Positions 33,155-42,831 are shown, counted from the stretch's first letter. The stretch is 64,000 bases of DNA from Alcanivorax sp. 24 (GCF_004360225.1 NZ_SNUA01000001.1:248001-312000), one strand, 5' to 3'. A program made the numbers and translations. The notes: generated by a model from the sequence alone, not told the origin.

Positions 33155-33982
33155 ATGTCACGAAACCGAGTCATACCCGGCTTCGGGTTGTCCTTGGGAT
33201 ACGCCACGCTCTACACCAGTCTGATCGTGTTCATCCCGTTGGCGGCGCTGGCCGCCAGCGGGATTTCCCTGGGCGCGGAAACGTTCTGGGCGGTGGTCAG
33301 TCATCCGCAGGCGGTGGCGAGTTACAAACTGAGTTTTGGCGCTTCCCTGGTGGCGGCGCTGATCAACCTGGTGTTCGGTCTGCTGGTGGCCTGGGTGCTG
33401 GTGCGTTACACCTTTCCGGGCAAACGCATCGCCGACGCCCTGGTGGACTTGCCGTTTGCCTTGCCCACGGCGGTGGCCGGCATTGCCCTGACCGCGCTGT
33501 ATGGCCGCAACGGCTGGTTCGGCCAGTACCTGGAAGGCTGGTGGGGATTCAAAGTGGCCTATGCCCCCGCCGGCATCGTCGTGGCGCTGACCTTCATCGG
33601 CCTGCCGTTCGTGGTGCGCACGGTGCAGCCGGTACTCGAAGGGCTGGAGCGGGAGCTCGAAGAAGCCGCCGCCAGCCTCGGTGCCAACCGTTGGCGGACG
33701 TTCCGGCGGGTCCTGCTGCCGGCGTTGGTGCCGGCCTTGCTCACCGGGTTCGCGCTGTCCTTCGCCCGGGCCGTGGGAGAGTACGGCTCGGTGGTATTCA
33801 TCAGCGGCAATATGCCGTACCGCACCGAAATCACCCCGCTGCTGATCTACAGCAAACTGGAGCAGTACGATTACGCCGGTGCTTCGGCGCTGGGTGTGAC
33901 GATGCTGGTGTTCTCGTTCATTCTGCTGCTCGCCATCAACGCATTGCAGTACTGGAATCTGCGCCGGCAGGGGGGAGGTTGA
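33155..33982 (+). CDS. cysT: sulfate ABC transporter permease CysT
   Basis: A 275-residue inner-membrane permease with about six helices. The ABC-permease EAA loop is [21 protein letters not shown]. The helix region [22 protein letters not shown] and the end [15 protein letters not shown] are typical of CysT (CysU). It pairs with CysW to form the membrane channel of the sulfate importer. The gene follows sbp by 12 bases and precedes cysW by one base. Confidence 0.93.
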   Translation: MSRNRVIPGFGLSLGYATLYTSLIVFIPLAALAASGISLGAETFWAVVSHPQAVASYKLSFGASLVAALINLVFGLLVAWVLVRYTFPGKRIADALVDLPFALPTAVAGIALTALYGRNGWFGQYLEGWWGFKVAYAPAGIVVALTFIGLPFVVRTVQPVLEGLERELEEAAASLGANRWRTFRRVLLPALVPALLTGFALSFARAVGEYGSVVFISGNMPYRTEITPLLIYSKLEQYDYAGASALGVTMLVFSFILLLAINALQYWNLRRQGGG

Positions 33983-33983
33983 A

Positions 33984-34892
33984 ATGAGTGGTGCGGTGTC
34001 TTCCCTGTCCACGCCGGCCAACGCGGTGGTCACCCGTCGGGCGGTGACCGAGGCAGCCTGGTTGCGAATCTTGCTGACCGCCCTGGCGCTGGCGTTTCTT
34101 GGTGTGTTTCTGGTGGTGCCTCTGGTTCTGGTGTTCCAGGAGGCGTTCTCCAAAGGCTGGCAGGCGTATCTGGCGGCGTTGACCGAGCCGGACGCCTGGC
34201 ACGCGGTGAAGCTGACGTTGATCGCCGCCGGCCTGGCGGTGCCGTTGAACGTGGTGTTCGGTCTCGCCGCCGCCTGGAGCCTGACCAGATTCCAGTTTCG
34301 CGGCAAGCAGGTGCTGATCACCCTGATCGATCTGCCGTTCGCGGTGTCGCCGGTGATCGCCGGTTTGATTTACGTGCTGGTGTTCGGTTCGCGGGGCTGG
34401 CTCGGCCCCTGGCTGGAAGAGCACAACCTGTCGATCATTTACGCGGTGCCGGGCATCGTGCTGGCCACGGTGTTCGTGACCTTTCCGTTCGTGGCCCGGG
34501 AGCTGATCCCGTTGATGCAGGAGCAGGGCGTCAGTCAGGAGGAAGCGGCGTTGACGCTTGGGGCCAGCGGTTGGCAAACGTTCCGCCGCGTTACCCTGCC
34601 GTCGATCAAGTGGGGGCTGCTGTACGGCATCATTCTGTGTAATGCCCGCGCCATGGGCGAATTCGGCGCGGTCAGCGTGGTGTCGGGGCATATCCGCGGC
34701 AAGACCAATACGCTGCCCCTGCATGTGGAGATTCTCTACAACGAGTACCAGTTCGCCGCTGCTTTCGCCGTGGCGTCGCTGTTGGCGTTGCTGGCGGTGG
34801 TCACTCTGGTGGCGAAATCCTTCCTTGAATTCAAGCATCAACGGGACCGCGAGCGTGCCACGCGCGCCGCCGCCCGTCAGGAGGCCTCATGA
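33984..34892 (+). CDS. cysW: sulfate ABC transporter permease CysW
   Basis: A 302-residue permease. It has the EAA-type loop [21 protein letters not shown] and the CysW-typical stretches [20 protein letters not shown] and [25 protein letters not shown] (read in two parts). The N-terminal about 30 residues are polar and variable. CysW and CysT form the heteromeric channel. The last four bases overlap the start of cysA (ATGA), indicating translational coupling. Confidence 0.93.
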   Translation: MSGAVSSLSTPANAVVTRRAVTEAAWLRILLTALALAFLGVFLVVPLVLVFQEAFSKGWQAYLAALTEPDAWHAVKLTLIAAGLAVPLNVVFGLAAAWSLTRFQFRGKQVLITLIDLPFAVSPVIAGLIYVLVFGSRGWLGPWLEEHNLSIIYAVPGIVLATVFVTFPFVARELIPLMQEQGVSQEEAALTLGASGWQTFRRVTLPSIKWGLLYGIILCNARAMGEFGAVSVVSGHIRGKTNTLPLHVEILYNEYQFAAAFAVASLLALLAVVTLVAKSFLEFKHQRDRERATRAAARQEAS

Positions 34893-35941
34893 GTATTCAG
34901 GTCCGTGATTTGCGGAAAACCTTCGGACATTTCAAGGCGCTGGACGATGTCTCGCTGACCTTCAATAGTGGCGAGCTGGTGGCGCTGCTGGGGCCGTCCG
35001 GGTGCGGCAAGACCACCTTGCTGCGGATCATCGCAGGGCTTGAATACCCGGACAGCGGCGCGGTGCTGTTTTCCGGTGCGGACGCCACTTTCACCCATGT
35101 GCGTGAACGGGGCGTCGGCTTCGTATTTCAGCATTATGCGTTGTTCCGTCATATGACCGTGTTCGACAACGTCGCCTTCGGCCTGACCGTGCGCCCGCGC
35201 CGGCAAAGGCCTTCGCGGGGGGAGATCGCCGAACGCGTGCATCGGTTGCTGGAACTGGTGCAATTGGACTGGCTGGCGGACCGTTACCCGGATCAGTTAT
35301 CCGGCGGGCAACGCCAGCGCATTGCCCTGGCCCGGGCGCTGGCGGTGGAGCCACGGGTGCTGTTACTTGACGAGCCGTTCGGGGCCCTGGATGCGCGTGT
35401 GCGCAAGGACCTGCGGGGCTGGTTACGGCGGTTGCACGATGAACTGCACGTGACCTCGATCTTCGTCACCCACGATCAGGAAGAGGCGATGGAAGTGGCG
35501 GACCGTATCGTGGTGATCAACCAGGGGCGGGTCGAGCAGGTGGGCACACCCCAGGAAATCTATAACGCGCCGGCGTCCCCGTTCGTATACGGCTTTATCG
35601 GTGATGCCAACCGGCTGTGCGGCCACGCCGCCGACGGCTGGGCGGAACTGGCCGGCCTGCGGGTGCCCGCTCCCGAGTTCGGTCAATCGGAACCGCGCCA
35701 GGTGACCGGCTATATCCGCCCCCACGACATCCAGTTGCAGGCCGGTGACCAGGGGGAAGGGGTGGCCGTACGGGTGGAAAGTGTGTCCCAGGTCGGCGCG
35801 GCGTTACGGGTCAGCGTACGGATACCGGACGGTGACACCTCGTTGCAGGTGGAATTGCCTCACAGTGGTGGTCGCTGGCCGTTTCAGGTTGGCGAGCCGG
35901 TAAAGGCACTGCCGCGTGCCGCGAGGGTGTTTGCGGGGTAA
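34889..35941 (+). CDS. cysA: sulfate ABC transporter ATPase CysA
   Basis: A 350-residue ATP-binding subunit. Walker A is GPSGCGKTT, the signature [15 protein letters not shown], Walker [13 protein letters not shown] and the switch histidine [11 protein letters not shown]. The C-terminal about 110 residues form a TOBE-type regulatory region containing [10 protein letters not shown], typical of CysA/ModC-like ATPases. It powers sulfate or thiosulfate import through CysT/CysW. The gene ends the sulfate operon and is followed by a long hairpin. Confidence 0.94.
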   Translation: MSIQVRDLRKTFGHFKALDDVSLTFNSGELVALLGPSGCGKTTLLRIIAGLEYPDSGAVLFSGADATFTHVRERGVGFVFQHYALFRHMTVFDNVAFGLTVRPRRQRPSRGEIAERVHRLLELVQLDWLADRYPDQLSGGQRQRIALARALAVEPRVLLLDEPFGALDARVRKDLRGWLRRLHDELHVTSIFVTHDQEEAMEVADRIVVINQGRVEQVGTPQEIYNAPASPFVYGFIGDANRLCGHAADGWAELAGLRVPAPEFGQSEPRQVTGYIRPHDIQLQAGDQGEGVAVRVESVSQVGAALRVSVRIPDGDTSLQVELPHSGGRWPFQVGEPVKALPRAARVFAG

Positions 35942-35986
35942 CGCGTGAACTGAGCGCGAGCTGGCGCAATGCCTGCGCGCTCCATG

Positions 35987-36030
35987 GGCCATTGCTGTCC
36001 CGCCTTGCTCGGGCAGCAATGGCCGTTTAG
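35987..36030 (+). terminator. long hairpin after cysA
   Basis: GGCCATTGCTG (35987-35997) and CAGCAATGGCC (36014-36024) are perfect 11-base arms. CCCG and CGGG extend the stem inward past one bulged base, leaving a CCTTGCT loop. GTTTAG follows. It probably ends the sulfate operon, although the T-run is short. Confidence 0.55.
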
Positions 36031-36230
36031 CACTAAAAGACCTCGATTGGACGCTTTCCAGCGCCACCCGGGACCTGCCCTGGTCCAATGGCGGATTCAG
36101 TGCTCACTTCTTCCTCGATTCAGGGCATCGTCTTGCCATTGTCACTGATGCTAATGAAGATGAAGCCCGGACGACCGCCCATGGAGACCGTCTGCCGCAG
36201 GGGAGACCCGGGAGCCGGCGGCTGTTCATA
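36030..36230. other. non-coding stretch between cysA and ahpC
   Basis: About 200 bases between the cysA hairpin and the ahpC control region contain no convincing open frame, no RNA gene that I recognise and no repeat of the families seen elsewhere here. Confidence 0.5.
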
Positions 36231-36233
36231 TGG

Positions 36234-36270
36234 ATAGGTAAAACCAATCGCGGCTATTCCACCTATCCAT
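36234..36270. promoter_or_regulatory. OxyR-like binding site upstream of ahpC
   Basis: The 37-base OxyR pattern (two ATAG-N-T-N3-A-N-CTAT quarters separated by seven bases) is matched by ATAGGTAAAACCAAT at 36234-36248 and ATTCCACCTATCCAT at 36256-36270. The first half has one mismatch; the second is weaker. It ends at the -35 position of the promoter below, the usual arrangement for OxyR activation. Confidence 0.65.
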
Positions 36271-36299
36271 TATGAATATCGTCTCGCCGGCGTTATGCT
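36271..36299 (+). promoter_or_regulatory. candidate ahpC promoter
   Basis: TATGAA (36271-36276) and TATGCT (36294-36299) are separated by 17 bases. The poor -35 box directly next to the OxyR-like site fits a promoter that needs activation. The ahpC ATG lies about 40 bases downstream, preceded by AAAGGAG. Confidence 0.5.
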
Positions 36300-36339
36300 T
36301 CTCTCCGTCAAGTTGACAACCCTTCGAAAGGAGTAAGAC

Positions 36340-36903
36340 ATGTCTGTAATCAATACCGAAATCAAGCCGTTCAAAGCCCAGGCGTTCAAGGACGGTAAAT
36401 TCATCGAAGTGACCGAAGCCGACCTGAAAGGCAAGTGGGGAGTGTTCTTCTTCTACCCGGCCGATTTCACCTTCGTTTGCCCCACCGAGCTGGGCGACGT
36501 GGCCGATCACTACGAAGAATTCCAGAAGATGGGCGTGGAAATCTACTCCGTCTCCACCGACACCCACTTCACCCACAAAGCATGGCACGACAGCTCCGAG
36601 ACCATCGCCAAGATCAAGTACACCATGATCGGCGACCCGACCATGCAGATCAGCCGTAACTTCGAAGTACTGCGCGAAGACGAAGGCCTGGCCAACCGTG
36701 GCACCTTCATCGTCGACCCGGACGGCATCATTCAAGCCGTTGAAATCACCGCCGAAGGCATCGGCCGTGACGCCGAAGACCTGCTGCGCAAGGTAAAAGC
36801 CGCCCAGTACGTGCGTGCCCATCCTGGCGAAGTGTGCCCGGCCAAATGGAAAGAGGGCGAAGCCACCCTGGCTCCGTCCCTGGACCTGGTCGGCAAGATC
36901 TGA
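36340..36903 (+). CDS. ahpC: alkyl hydroperoxide reductase AhpC
   Basis: A 187-residue typical 2-Cys peroxiredoxin. The peroxidatic Cys47 is in [11 protein letters not shown] and the resolving Cys166 in GEVCPAKW. The conserved arginine region ([15 protein letters not shown]) is present. It reduces hydrogen peroxide and organic hydroperoxides, using electrons from AhpF. The strong AAAGGAG ribosome site and the codon choice suggest high expression. An OxyR-like site lies upstream, and ahpF follows 85 bases downstream. Confidence 0.96.
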   Translation: MSVINTEIKPFKAQAFKDGKFIEVTEADLKGKWGVFFFYPADFTFVCPTELGDVADHYEEFQKMGVEIYSVSTDTHFTHKAWHDSSETIAKIKYTMIGDPTMQISRNFEVLREDEGLANRGTFIVDPDGIIQAVEITAEGIGRDAEDLLRKVKAAQYVRAHPGEVCPAKWKEGEATLAPSLDLVGKI

Positions 36904-36988
36904 TCCCGCCTTTGGCATGGATCAATCCCGGGCCCGAGGGCCCGGGGTTCAATCGACATTCTGTTAATCGTTCATGGAGACCGTCAGC

Positions 36989-38560
36989 ATGCTGGACGCC
37001 AACCTGAAAACCCAATTGCAATCCTACATGGAGCGCATCACGCAACCGTTTGAAATGGTCGCGTCCCTGGATGATGGCGACAAATCCCGGGAGCTGTCGG
37101 CGCTGCTGCGCGAAATCGAGGCGATGTCCGACAAGATCACCCTGCGTGAAGACGGCGATGACGAGCGCCGGCCCTCATTCAGTCTGAACCGCGTTGGTGG
37201 TGATATCAGCCTGCGATTCGCCGGTATTCCCATGGGCCATGAATTCACCTCGCTGGTGCTGGCGCTGTTGCAAGTGGGTGGCCATCCGCCCAAGGTCAGC
37301 GACGAGGTGATCGAGCAAGTGCAAGCGCTGCAAGGCGACTTTCGCTTCGAAACCTATTTTTCCCTGTCCTGCCAGAACTGCCCGGACGTGGTCCAGGCGT
37401 TGAACCTGATGGCGGTACTGAACCCGCACATTAAACACGTGGCTATCGACGGCGCCTTGTTCCAGGACGAAGTCGACCAGCGCCAGGTGATGGCGGTGCC
37501 CAGTGTGTTCCTGAACGGCGAAGAATTCGGCCAGGGCCGTATGGGGCTGGAGGAAATCCTCGCCAAACTGGATACCGGCGCCGCCGAGCGTGATGCCGAG
37601 AAACTGAACGCCAAGGAGGCCTTCGATGTGCTGGTGGTAGGCGGTGGACCCGCCGGTGCCGCCAGCGCCATCTACGCCGCCCGTAAAGGTATCCGCACCG
37701 GTGTCGCCGCCGAGCGCTTTGGCGGCCAGGTGCTGGACACCATGGCCATCGAGAATTTCATTTCGGTGAAGGAGACCGAGGGGCCGAAACTGGCCACGGC
37801 GCTGGAGCAGCATGTCCGTGAGTACGACGTGGACATCATGAATCTGCAGCGCGCGGAGCAGCTGATTCCGGCGGACAGCGAAGGCGGCCTGCATGAAGTC
37901 CGTTTCGCCTCCGGTGCCAGCCTCAAAACGAAGACGCTGATTCTGGCCACTGGCGCCCGCTGGCGCGAAGTGAACGTGCCCGGAGAGAAAGAGTACCGGG
38001 GACGCGGCGTGGCCTACTGCCCGCACTGTGATGGCCCGCTGTTCAAAGGCAAGAGCGTGGCGGTGATCGGCGGCGGTAACTCCGGCGTGGAAGCGGCCAT
38101 CGATCTGGCCGGCATCGTCGAGCATGTGACGCTGCTGGAATTCGACACCAAGTTGCGTGCCGACGCCGTGCTGCAGAAGAAACTGCACAGCCTGGCTAAC
38201 GTCACCGTGCACGTGAATGCTCAGACCACCGAGATCACCGGTGACGGCGCCAAGGTGAACGGTCTGCTGTACAAGGACCGCGACAGTGGTGAAGAGCACC
38301 GCGTGGAGCTGGCTGGTGTGTTCGTGCAGATCGGTCTGGTGCCCAACACCGACTGGCTCAAGGGCACGGTGGAGTTGTCCCGCCACGGCGAGATCATCAC
38401 CGACGCTCGCGGCGAGACGTCCATTCCCGGCATCTACGCCGCCGGTGACGTCACCACGGTGCCGTACAAGCAGATCGTCATCGCCATGGGCGAAGGGGCC
38501 AAGGCCGCGTTGAGCGCCTTCGACCATCTGATCCGCGCTTCGGTGAGTGACGCCGCCTGA
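36989..38560 (+). CDS. ahpF: alkyl hydroperoxide reductase subunit F
   Basis: A 523-residue flavoprotein disulfide reductase that recycles AhpC. The N-terminal double-thioredoxin domain carries Cys128 and Cys131 in LSCQNCPD. The thioredoxin-reductase-like part has the FAD motif [11 protein letters not shown], the redox pair Cys344/Cys347 in YCPHCDGP and the NADH motif [34 protein letters not shown], split at about 500, is the usual C-terminus. The ATG at 36989 matches the family start MLD.N.KTQL and has GGAG upstream. An ATG at 36974 would add five residues before it. Confidence 0.95.
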   Translation: MLDANLKTQLQSYMERITQPFEMVASLDDGDKSRELSALLREIEAMSDKITLREDGDDERRPSFSLNRVGGDISLRFAGIPMGHEFTSLVLALLQVGGHPPKVSDEVIEQVQALQGDFRFETYFSLSCQNCPDVVQALNLMAVLNPHIKHVAIDGALFQDEVDQRQVMAVPSVFLNGEEFGQGRMGLEEILAKLDTGAAERDAEKLNAKEAFDVLVVGGGPAGAASAIYAARKGIRTGVAAERFGGQVLDTMAIENFISVKETEGPKLATALEQHVREYDVDIMNLQRAEQLIPADSEGGLHEVRFASGASLKTKTLILATGARWREVNVPGEKEYRGRGVAYCPHCDGPLFKGKSVAVIGGGNSGVEAAIDLAGIVEHVTLLEFDTKLRADAVLQKKLHSLANVTVHVNAQTTEITGDGAKVNGLLYKDRDSGEEHRVELAGVFVQIGLVPNTDWLKGTVELSRHGEIITDARGETSIPGIYAAGDVTTVPYKQIVIAMGEGAKAALSAFDHLIRASVSDAA

Positions 38561-38569
38561 TCCTTGGCG

Positions 38570-38601
38570 GAATAAAAGCTGCCCCGCAATCGCGGGGCAG
38601 C
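38570..38601 (-). terminator. terminator hairpin, best on the minus strand
   Basis: Perfect 10-base arms GCTGCCCCGC (38578-38587) and GCGGGGCAGC (38592-38601) have an AATC loop. The T-rich tail (TTTTATT) is on the minus strand, so it would end transcripts from the hydrolase gene at 38737. It may also help end ahpF transcripts. Confidence 0.75.
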
Positions 38602-38632
38602 CCCAGCCCTGTCCACACAACTGATATGCCCT

Positions 38633-38700
38633 ATTCGCGGCCAAGGCCGCTTCCCACAGCGCTTAAGAGACTTCTGTGGGAAGCGGCCTTGGCCGCGAAT
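38633..38700. repeat. REP-like inverted pair, locus 3
   Basis: Perfect 27-base inverted arms at 38633-38659 and 38674-38700 have the core GCGGCCAAGGCCGC and a 14-base spacer. It belongs to the same family as loci at 16, 22222, 41917, 44772, 46437, 56848 and 62430, but with a different core. Confidence 0.9.
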
Positions 38701-38736
38701 GTAGTTGCCAATTCATCGTCCCTGGACCGCGATCCA

Positions 38737-39342
38737 TCAGTACGCCTGGGAGACAGCGGAAGGAGTGATGCGCGGCACCGTCGGCATCGCAGGACGCTCC
38801 GCGGTCAGCCGCCGCAGATAACGGCGGCCCTCGTCCCAGTGGTGGTGACCGGAAGCCACGTTGATGTGCCCCACGCCTTCCAATAACTCGAAGTCACTGC
38901 CCCATTCCTCGGCGAAGTGCTCCGCCCGGGCGGCGCTGGCGGCACGGTCGTTGCTGGAACCAATCAGAACCGACCGGAACGGCAGCGGCTCCATGGGCGC
39001 CGGAGCAAAACCGCGCAATGCCGCCGGTGCGGTGTCCCGTTCCACATCCGCTGGCGCCACTAACAACGCCCCGGCCACTCGATGAGCCCATTGTTGGCCA
39101 TGGCGGCGGGCCCAATGCGCGACAGTGACGCAGCCCAGACTGTGAGCGATCAGAATCACGCGGTCAGCAGTGCTGGTACTGACCAGATGGTGCAGGGCTT
39201 CGATCCAGTCTTCCCGGTCCGGCAATTGCCAGTCGCGCACGCGGGTGCGGCGGCTCGTGGGTAATCGGGCCTGCCAATGGCTTTGCCAATGGTCCTGACC
39301 GGAGCCATGCCAACCGGGGATGATCAGATGTTCGAGGGACAT
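38737..39342 (-). CDS. RBBP9/YdeN-family serine hydrolase
   Basis: A 201-residue alpha/beta hydrolase of the RBBP9/YdeN family. It begins LIIPGWHGSGQDHWQSHW, has the intact nucleophile elbow IAHSLGCVTVAHWA, the acid region GSSNDRAAS and the histidine in EGVGHINVASGHHHW. The typical active-site triad is therefore complete, unlike its relative at 29144-29698. The physiological substrate of this family is unclear; some members are esterases. The ATG at 39342 follows AGGA. It is monocistronic, with a minus-strand terminator downstream. Confidence 0.83.
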   Translation of the reverse strand: MSLEHLIIPGWHGSGQDHWQSHWQARLPTSRRTRVRDWQLPDREDWIEALHHLVSTSTADRVILIAHSLGCVTVAHWARRHGQQWAHRVAGALLVAPADVERDTAPAALRGFAPAPMEPLPFRSVLIGSSNDRAASAARAEHFAEEWGSDFELLEGVGHINVASGHHHWDEGRRYLRRLTAERPAMPTVPRITPSAVSQAY

Positions 39343-39505
39343 GGGTGGGTTCCTGCCGGAATGGATGTCCATACAGGGTATCGTTTTCTGAACAAATTAA
39401 AAGTAATAAATAATTGAATTAATATTCAAAATTGAAATATATGGGCGGGCCTGTCGAATGATCCACGTGTCCATGCCGGCGCCGCCATTCTGGGGTGAAT
39501 TTCAT

Positions 39506-39540
39506 TAATGTTTGCGAGCGAGTATCATTTGCGGCATTCC
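39506..39540. promoter_or_regulatory. possible Fur box before the iron trio
   Basis: On the minus strand the sequence GCAAATGATACTCGCTCGC resembles the Fur boxes found before siderophore genes (AATGATAATCRCTCGC type), with several mismatches. It lies about 50-80 bases upstream of the first gene of the iron-uptake trio. The preceding about 80 bases are very AT-rich and likely contain the promoter. Confidence 0.35.
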
Positions 39541-39584
39541 GCTAACCAGAGAACAGGGCGCCCGGCGTCCCGGACAGGAAGACC

Positions 39585-39881
39585 ATGAGCACTGCAACTG
39601 CGTCTCGCGCACAACTGCTCTCCCGCATGGCCGCCGCCTTGCTGGGAGGGTATGGGTTCGCCTGGGGTTTCATCGCCCTGGGCGTGGCTACCGCCTTTGC
39701 CGCCGGTATGCCTTTCCATGACGCCGAGCACCTGTTCAGCCTGCTGGCATTTCTGCTGTACCTGGTGACCTTCTTGTGGAGCTTTGCCGCCCGTGATCCG
39801 CGCCGGGTATGGCTGGTTCTGGCTGGTGGCGGCGCCTTGATGGCGGCGCTGGCGTCCCTCATTCAACACGTGCTGGTGTGA
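39585..39881 (+). CDS. small membrane protein, DUF3649-like
   Basis: A 98-residue protein with three likely membrane helices (LGGYGFAWGFIALGVATAFAAG; LFSLLAFLLYLVTFLWSFA; VWLVLAGGGALMAALASLI). It resembles the DUF3649 family of small iron-uptake-associated proteins. It is followed 17 bases later by the PepSY-domain protein and then a DUF3325-like protein, a three-gene arrangement known beside ferric-siderophore receptors. Its role is inferred from this context. Confidence 0.72.
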   Translation: MSTATASRAQLLSRMAAALLGGYGFAWGFIALGVATAFAAGMPFHDAEHLFSLLAFLLYLVTFLWSFAARDPRRVWLVLAGGGALMAALASLIQHVLV

Positions 39882-39898
39882 CCGGAAGGAGCCCTGCC

Positions 39899-41569
39899 AT
39901 GTTTCAGAATTTCCGCCTCGCCATGGCCTGGGTCCATACCTGGTTCGGGCTGTTCCTGGGTTTTGTTCTCATGGTGGTGTTCTTCTTCGGGTCGCTGTCG
40001 GTGTTCGATCGGGAAATCGACCGCTGGGCGATCCCGGAGAGCCGCTTCGAGCCGCAGCCGATGCCGTCCTACGACGAGATCCTGAAACCGGTGTTCGAGG
40101 ACATGCAGCCGTCCAAGGAAAGCGTCGATCAGATGCGCCCCCGCGTCGATGGGCCGATGCCGGAGCACTTCGACACGCCGGTGCGCTGGGGCGCCTACAC
40201 CACGCACCGGGACCCGGTATTGGGGCTGTTCGCCGGCTACCGGGTGCCGAACGCCAAAAATCCGGATGAGCTGGTATGGGGGACCCGCACCATCGATCCG
40301 CGCACCGGCGACGCCCTGCCGGACGATCAATTGAAGATCGGCAGCCGCTTTTTCTATCCGCTGCACTACAGCCTCAATCTGCACTGGATGGATCTGGGTT
40401 ACTGGATCGTCGGACTGGCGGCGCTGATCATGCTGGTGGCGCTGGTCACTGGTGTGGTGATGCACCGCAAGCTGTTTCGTGAGCTGTTCACCTTCCGGCC
40501 GAACAAAAGCAAGCAGCGCAGTATTCTCGATCTTCACAACCTGACCGGCGTGGTGGCGCTGCCGTTCCACTTCATGTTCGCGTTCACCGGATTGGTGATT
40601 TTCGCCGGTATCTATTTCCCGGTCACTCACACGCAACTGGAGCCGCTGCACGATCTACATGAAGTGGTCGAGTCCCAGGAAACCGGCTTGCCCCACGAGA
40701 GCGCCGGGGTGCCGGCACCCACCGCCTCGGTGGATGCCATGGTGGCGGAAGCGCAACGCCGCTGGGCGGCCAGGGACATGGCCGGCGATGTGGGCTTTCT
40801 GGCGTTACAGCACGTTGGTGATGCCAATGGCTACGTGAGCATTTACCGCGCTGGTACCGACCGCATTGCCCTCACCGGGGAAGGCATTCACTTCAAAGCC
40901 TCCACCGGAGAAGTGCTGCGCGAGGACCCGCCGCCGTCGGCGGTGGAACGGATTGATGAATTCCTTACCGGTCTGCACTTACAGCACTTCCGCCACTGGC
41001 TGCTGCGCTGGCTGTATGTGCTGGGCGGCCTGGCCGGCTGCGCCTGTATCGCTACCGGTTTTCTGTTCTTCGTGGAGAAACGCAAGCGCCAGCATGCCAA
41101 ACGCGGCCAGATCGGCGCCCGGGTGGTGGACGCGATGGCGGTGACCACGGTCACTGGCATGCTGATCGCCACCCTGGGGATGCTGATCGCCAACCGGTTG
41201 TTGCCGACCAACCTGCCGGCCCGGGGAGACTGGGAGCAGTATTGCTTCTGGGGCATCTGGGTGCTGGCCATGGCGCACGCGTTCTGGCGTACCGCGCCGG
41301 TGGCCCGGGCCCGGCTGGCGCCGGCCTGGGGGGAACAATGTTGGGCCATCGCGGTGTTGGCGGTGGCCGCGGTGCTGCTCAACTGGGTCACCACCGGCGA
41401 TCATTTGCTGAAAACGCTGAGTGTCGGCTACTGGCCCGTGGCGGGGGTGGACCTGTTCATGCTGGTCGGCGCGGTGGTGGCGATATTGGCCGCCCGGCGT
41501 CTGAAACGCCGTGCCCGGCCACAGCCGGCGGCCAGTGGGGAACTGTCCGGGGAGACCGCCCATGCCTGA
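39899..41569 (+). CDS. PepSY-domain inner-membrane protein, FpvG-like
   Basis: A 556-residue membrane protein with a PepSY-associated transmembrane architecture. The N-terminal helix (WVHTWFGLFLGFVLMVVFFFGSLSVFDREID) is followed by a periplasmic region, a second helix pair with conserved histidines (LHNLTGVVALPFHFMFAFTGLV), a second periplasmic domain and three to four C-terminal helices. Related proteins such as PiuB and FpvG reduce ferric siderophores in the periplasm using haem-bound electrons. The ATG at 39899 has GGAAGGA upstream. No TonB-dependent receptor gene is adjacent. Confidence 0.82.
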   Translation: MFQNFRLAMAWVHTWFGLFLGFVLMVVFFFGSLSVFDREIDRWAIPESRFEPQPMPSYDEILKPVFEDMQPSKESVDQMRPRVDGPMPEHFDTPVRWGAYTTHRDPVLGLFAGYRVPNAKNPDELVWGTRTIDPRTGDALPDDQLKIGSRFFYPLHYSLNLHWMDLGYWIVGLAALIMLVALVTGVVMHRKLFRELFTFRPNKSKQRSILDLHNLTGVVALPFHFMFAFTGLVIFAGIYFPVTHTQLEPLHDLHEVVESQETGLPHESAGVPAPTASVDAMVAEAQRRWAARDMAGDVGFLALQHVGDANGYVSIYRAGTDRIALTGEGIHFKASTGEVLREDPPPSAVERIDEFLTGLHLQHFRHWLLRWLYVLGGLAGCACIATGFLFFVEKRKRQHAKRGQIGARVVDAMAVTTVTGMLIATLGMLIANRLLPTNLPARGDWEQYCFWGIWVLAMAHAFWRTAPVARARLAPAWGEQCWAIAVLAVAAVLLNWVTTGDHLLKTLSVGYWPVAGVDLFMLVGAVVAILAARRLKRRARPQPAASGELSGETAHA

Positions 41570-41882
41570 GAACATCATGCTGTCAGTCGCACTGATACTC
41601 AGCGTCGCCGGCATGGGCTGGTTTGCCCTGGCGCTGGATACGCACTGGAAGCAGGTGTGCGGCAAACAGCCTCGTGGCCAGGCTTCCTCCCGAGTGCTGC
41701 GAGGACTGGGCGGTGCCGCGCTGTCGCTGTCGCTGATCCTGTGTCTGAAAGTGGATCACCCGACCATGGCGGCGCTGGTGTGGATCATGGCGTTGGCTGG
41801 TGCGGCCCTGATCGTGGCGTTCACCCTGTCCTGGCGTCCGCACTGGTTGGCGCTGCTGGCGGCGCGGCCGCCACGACGTTAA
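41562..41882 (+). CDS. small membrane protein, DUF3325-like
   Basis: A 106-residue protein with three likely membrane segments and a basic C-terminus (LLAARPPRR). The layout and the DTHWKQVCG motif near the first helix fit the DUF3325 family, the usual third partner of DUF3649 and PepSY proteins. It overlaps the end of the PepSY gene by eight bases, supporting one transcript. The ATG at 41562 has GGGGAG upstream. Confidence 0.72.
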   Translation: MPENIMLSVALILSVAGMGWFALALDTHWKQVCGKQPRGQASSRVLRGLGGAALSLSLILCLKVDHPTMAALVWIMALAGAALIVAFTLSWRPHWLALLAARPPRR

Positions 41883-41916
41883 TCGCGGCTCGTGCTGTCC
41901 TTAAATTCGCACGGCG

Positions 41917-41984
41917 TTCGCTGGCAAGCCAGCTTCCCACAGCGGCCCCGTAGCTCCGCCTGTAGGAAGCTGCCTAGGCCAGCA
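41917..41984. repeat. REP-like element, locus 4 (second arm decayed)
   Basis: The arm at 41917-41945 (core GCTGGCAAGCCAGC) matches the family exactly. The partner at about 41958-41984 (TGTAGGAAGCTGCCTAGGCC) has several substitutions and a different core. It lies between the convergent DUF3325-like and SDR genes. Confidence 0.7.
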
Positions 41985-42001
41985 GTACCAGACCGGGTGC
42001 C

Positions 42002-42784
42002 CTAGCGTTTTACGCCGCTGGCGTTGAGATGGCTGCCGCCGTCCACCAGTAGCGCTTCACCGGTGCTCAGGTCGCCGCCGATGACCAGACCCAGTACCGC
42101 CTGCGCCACGGTTTCCGGTGACGCGGCGTCATTCAGCGCGGCGCCCCTTTTGGTTTGCTCCAACAACGCGTCATAGCGCTCCTGCCCCAGCCCCTGGGCC
42201 AGCCATTCCCCTTGCACGAAGCCCGGGCAGATGGCATTGACGCGCACCTGCGGGCCCATCACCCGGGCCAGGGATTTGGTCATGGTCAGCAACGCGCCCT
42301 TGGAGGCGGCGTAGGCGATGGAACTGCCGACGCCGGCTAGTCCGGCGATGGAGGCCATGTTCACCACATGGGCGACACCACTGTCGCGCAGTGCTTTTTC
42401 CGCTGCCCGCACCATCTGATACGGGCCGACGGTGTTGACCCGGTAAATGTTGAGGAAGTCGTCGGCGCTGAGACCGTCGAGGTTTTCATGAGCGCAGAAC
42501 AGGGTGGTGCCGGCGTTGTTGACGAGAATGTTCAAACGACCGAACTGATCCAGCGTGGCCTGTACCAGCGCCTGGCAGTCTTCGTCGCGGCTGACGTCCG
42601 CCTGCACCACCAGGGCTTCCACGCCGAGGGCGCGGCAATCGTCGGCCACTTTCTGCGCCCCCGCTTCGTTACGGCTGTAGTTGATGACCACGTTGCAGCC
42701 GTATTCGGCGAACAGGCGGGCGGTGGCGGCGCCGATGCCGGAGGAGGAACCGGTGATCAGGGCGACGGCGTTTTTTATTTGCAT
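42002..42784 (-). CDS. short-chain dehydrogenase/reductase
   Basis: A 260-residue classical SDR. The cofactor motif is TGSSSGIG (11-18) and NNAGTT follows at about 91. Catalytic residues are the serine in NMASIAGLAGVG (SxxG region), Tyr in AYAASKGAL and the lysine four residues later. The early NYSRNEAG segment suggests NADP(H) preference. It looks like a FabG/glucose-dehydrogenase-like enzyme, and the substrate is unknown. The family threonine/serine neighbourhood is unusually short at NMASIAGLAG. It may be transcribed independently of the oxygenase/Ada pair upstream. Confidence 0.83.
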   Translation of the reverse strand: MQIKNAVALITGSSSGIGAATARLFAEYGCNVVINYSRNEAGAQKVADDCRALGVEALVVQADVSRDEDCQALVQATLDQFGRLNILVNNAGTTLFCAHENLDGLSADDFLNIYRVNTVGPYQMVRAAEKALRDSGVAHVVNMASIAGLAGVGSSIAYAASKGALLTMTKSLARVMGPQVRVNAICPGFVQGEWLAQGLGQERYDALLEQTKRGAALNDAASPETVAQAVLGLVIGGDLSTGEALLVDGGSHLNASGVKR

Positions 42785-42831
42785 GTGGAGCTCCCGAGTC
42801 AGGGCCGCCGGTGGCCCTGAAACAGGCTCAC

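Noticed and set aside
33158-34321. Open frame of about 390 codons opposite cysT and cysW
   Set aside because: It is an antisense shadow of two permease genes with clear membrane helices and EAA loops.
36928-36951. Terminator between ahpC and ahpF
   Set aside because: The CCCGGGCC/GGCCCGGG hairpin has no T-tract. It could be an attenuator or an mRNA-stabilising stem but does not clearly separate the two genes.
37175-38644. Open frame of about 490 codons opposite ahpF
   Set aside because: It is antisense to ahpF, which has intact redox cysteine pairs and FAD/NAD motifs.
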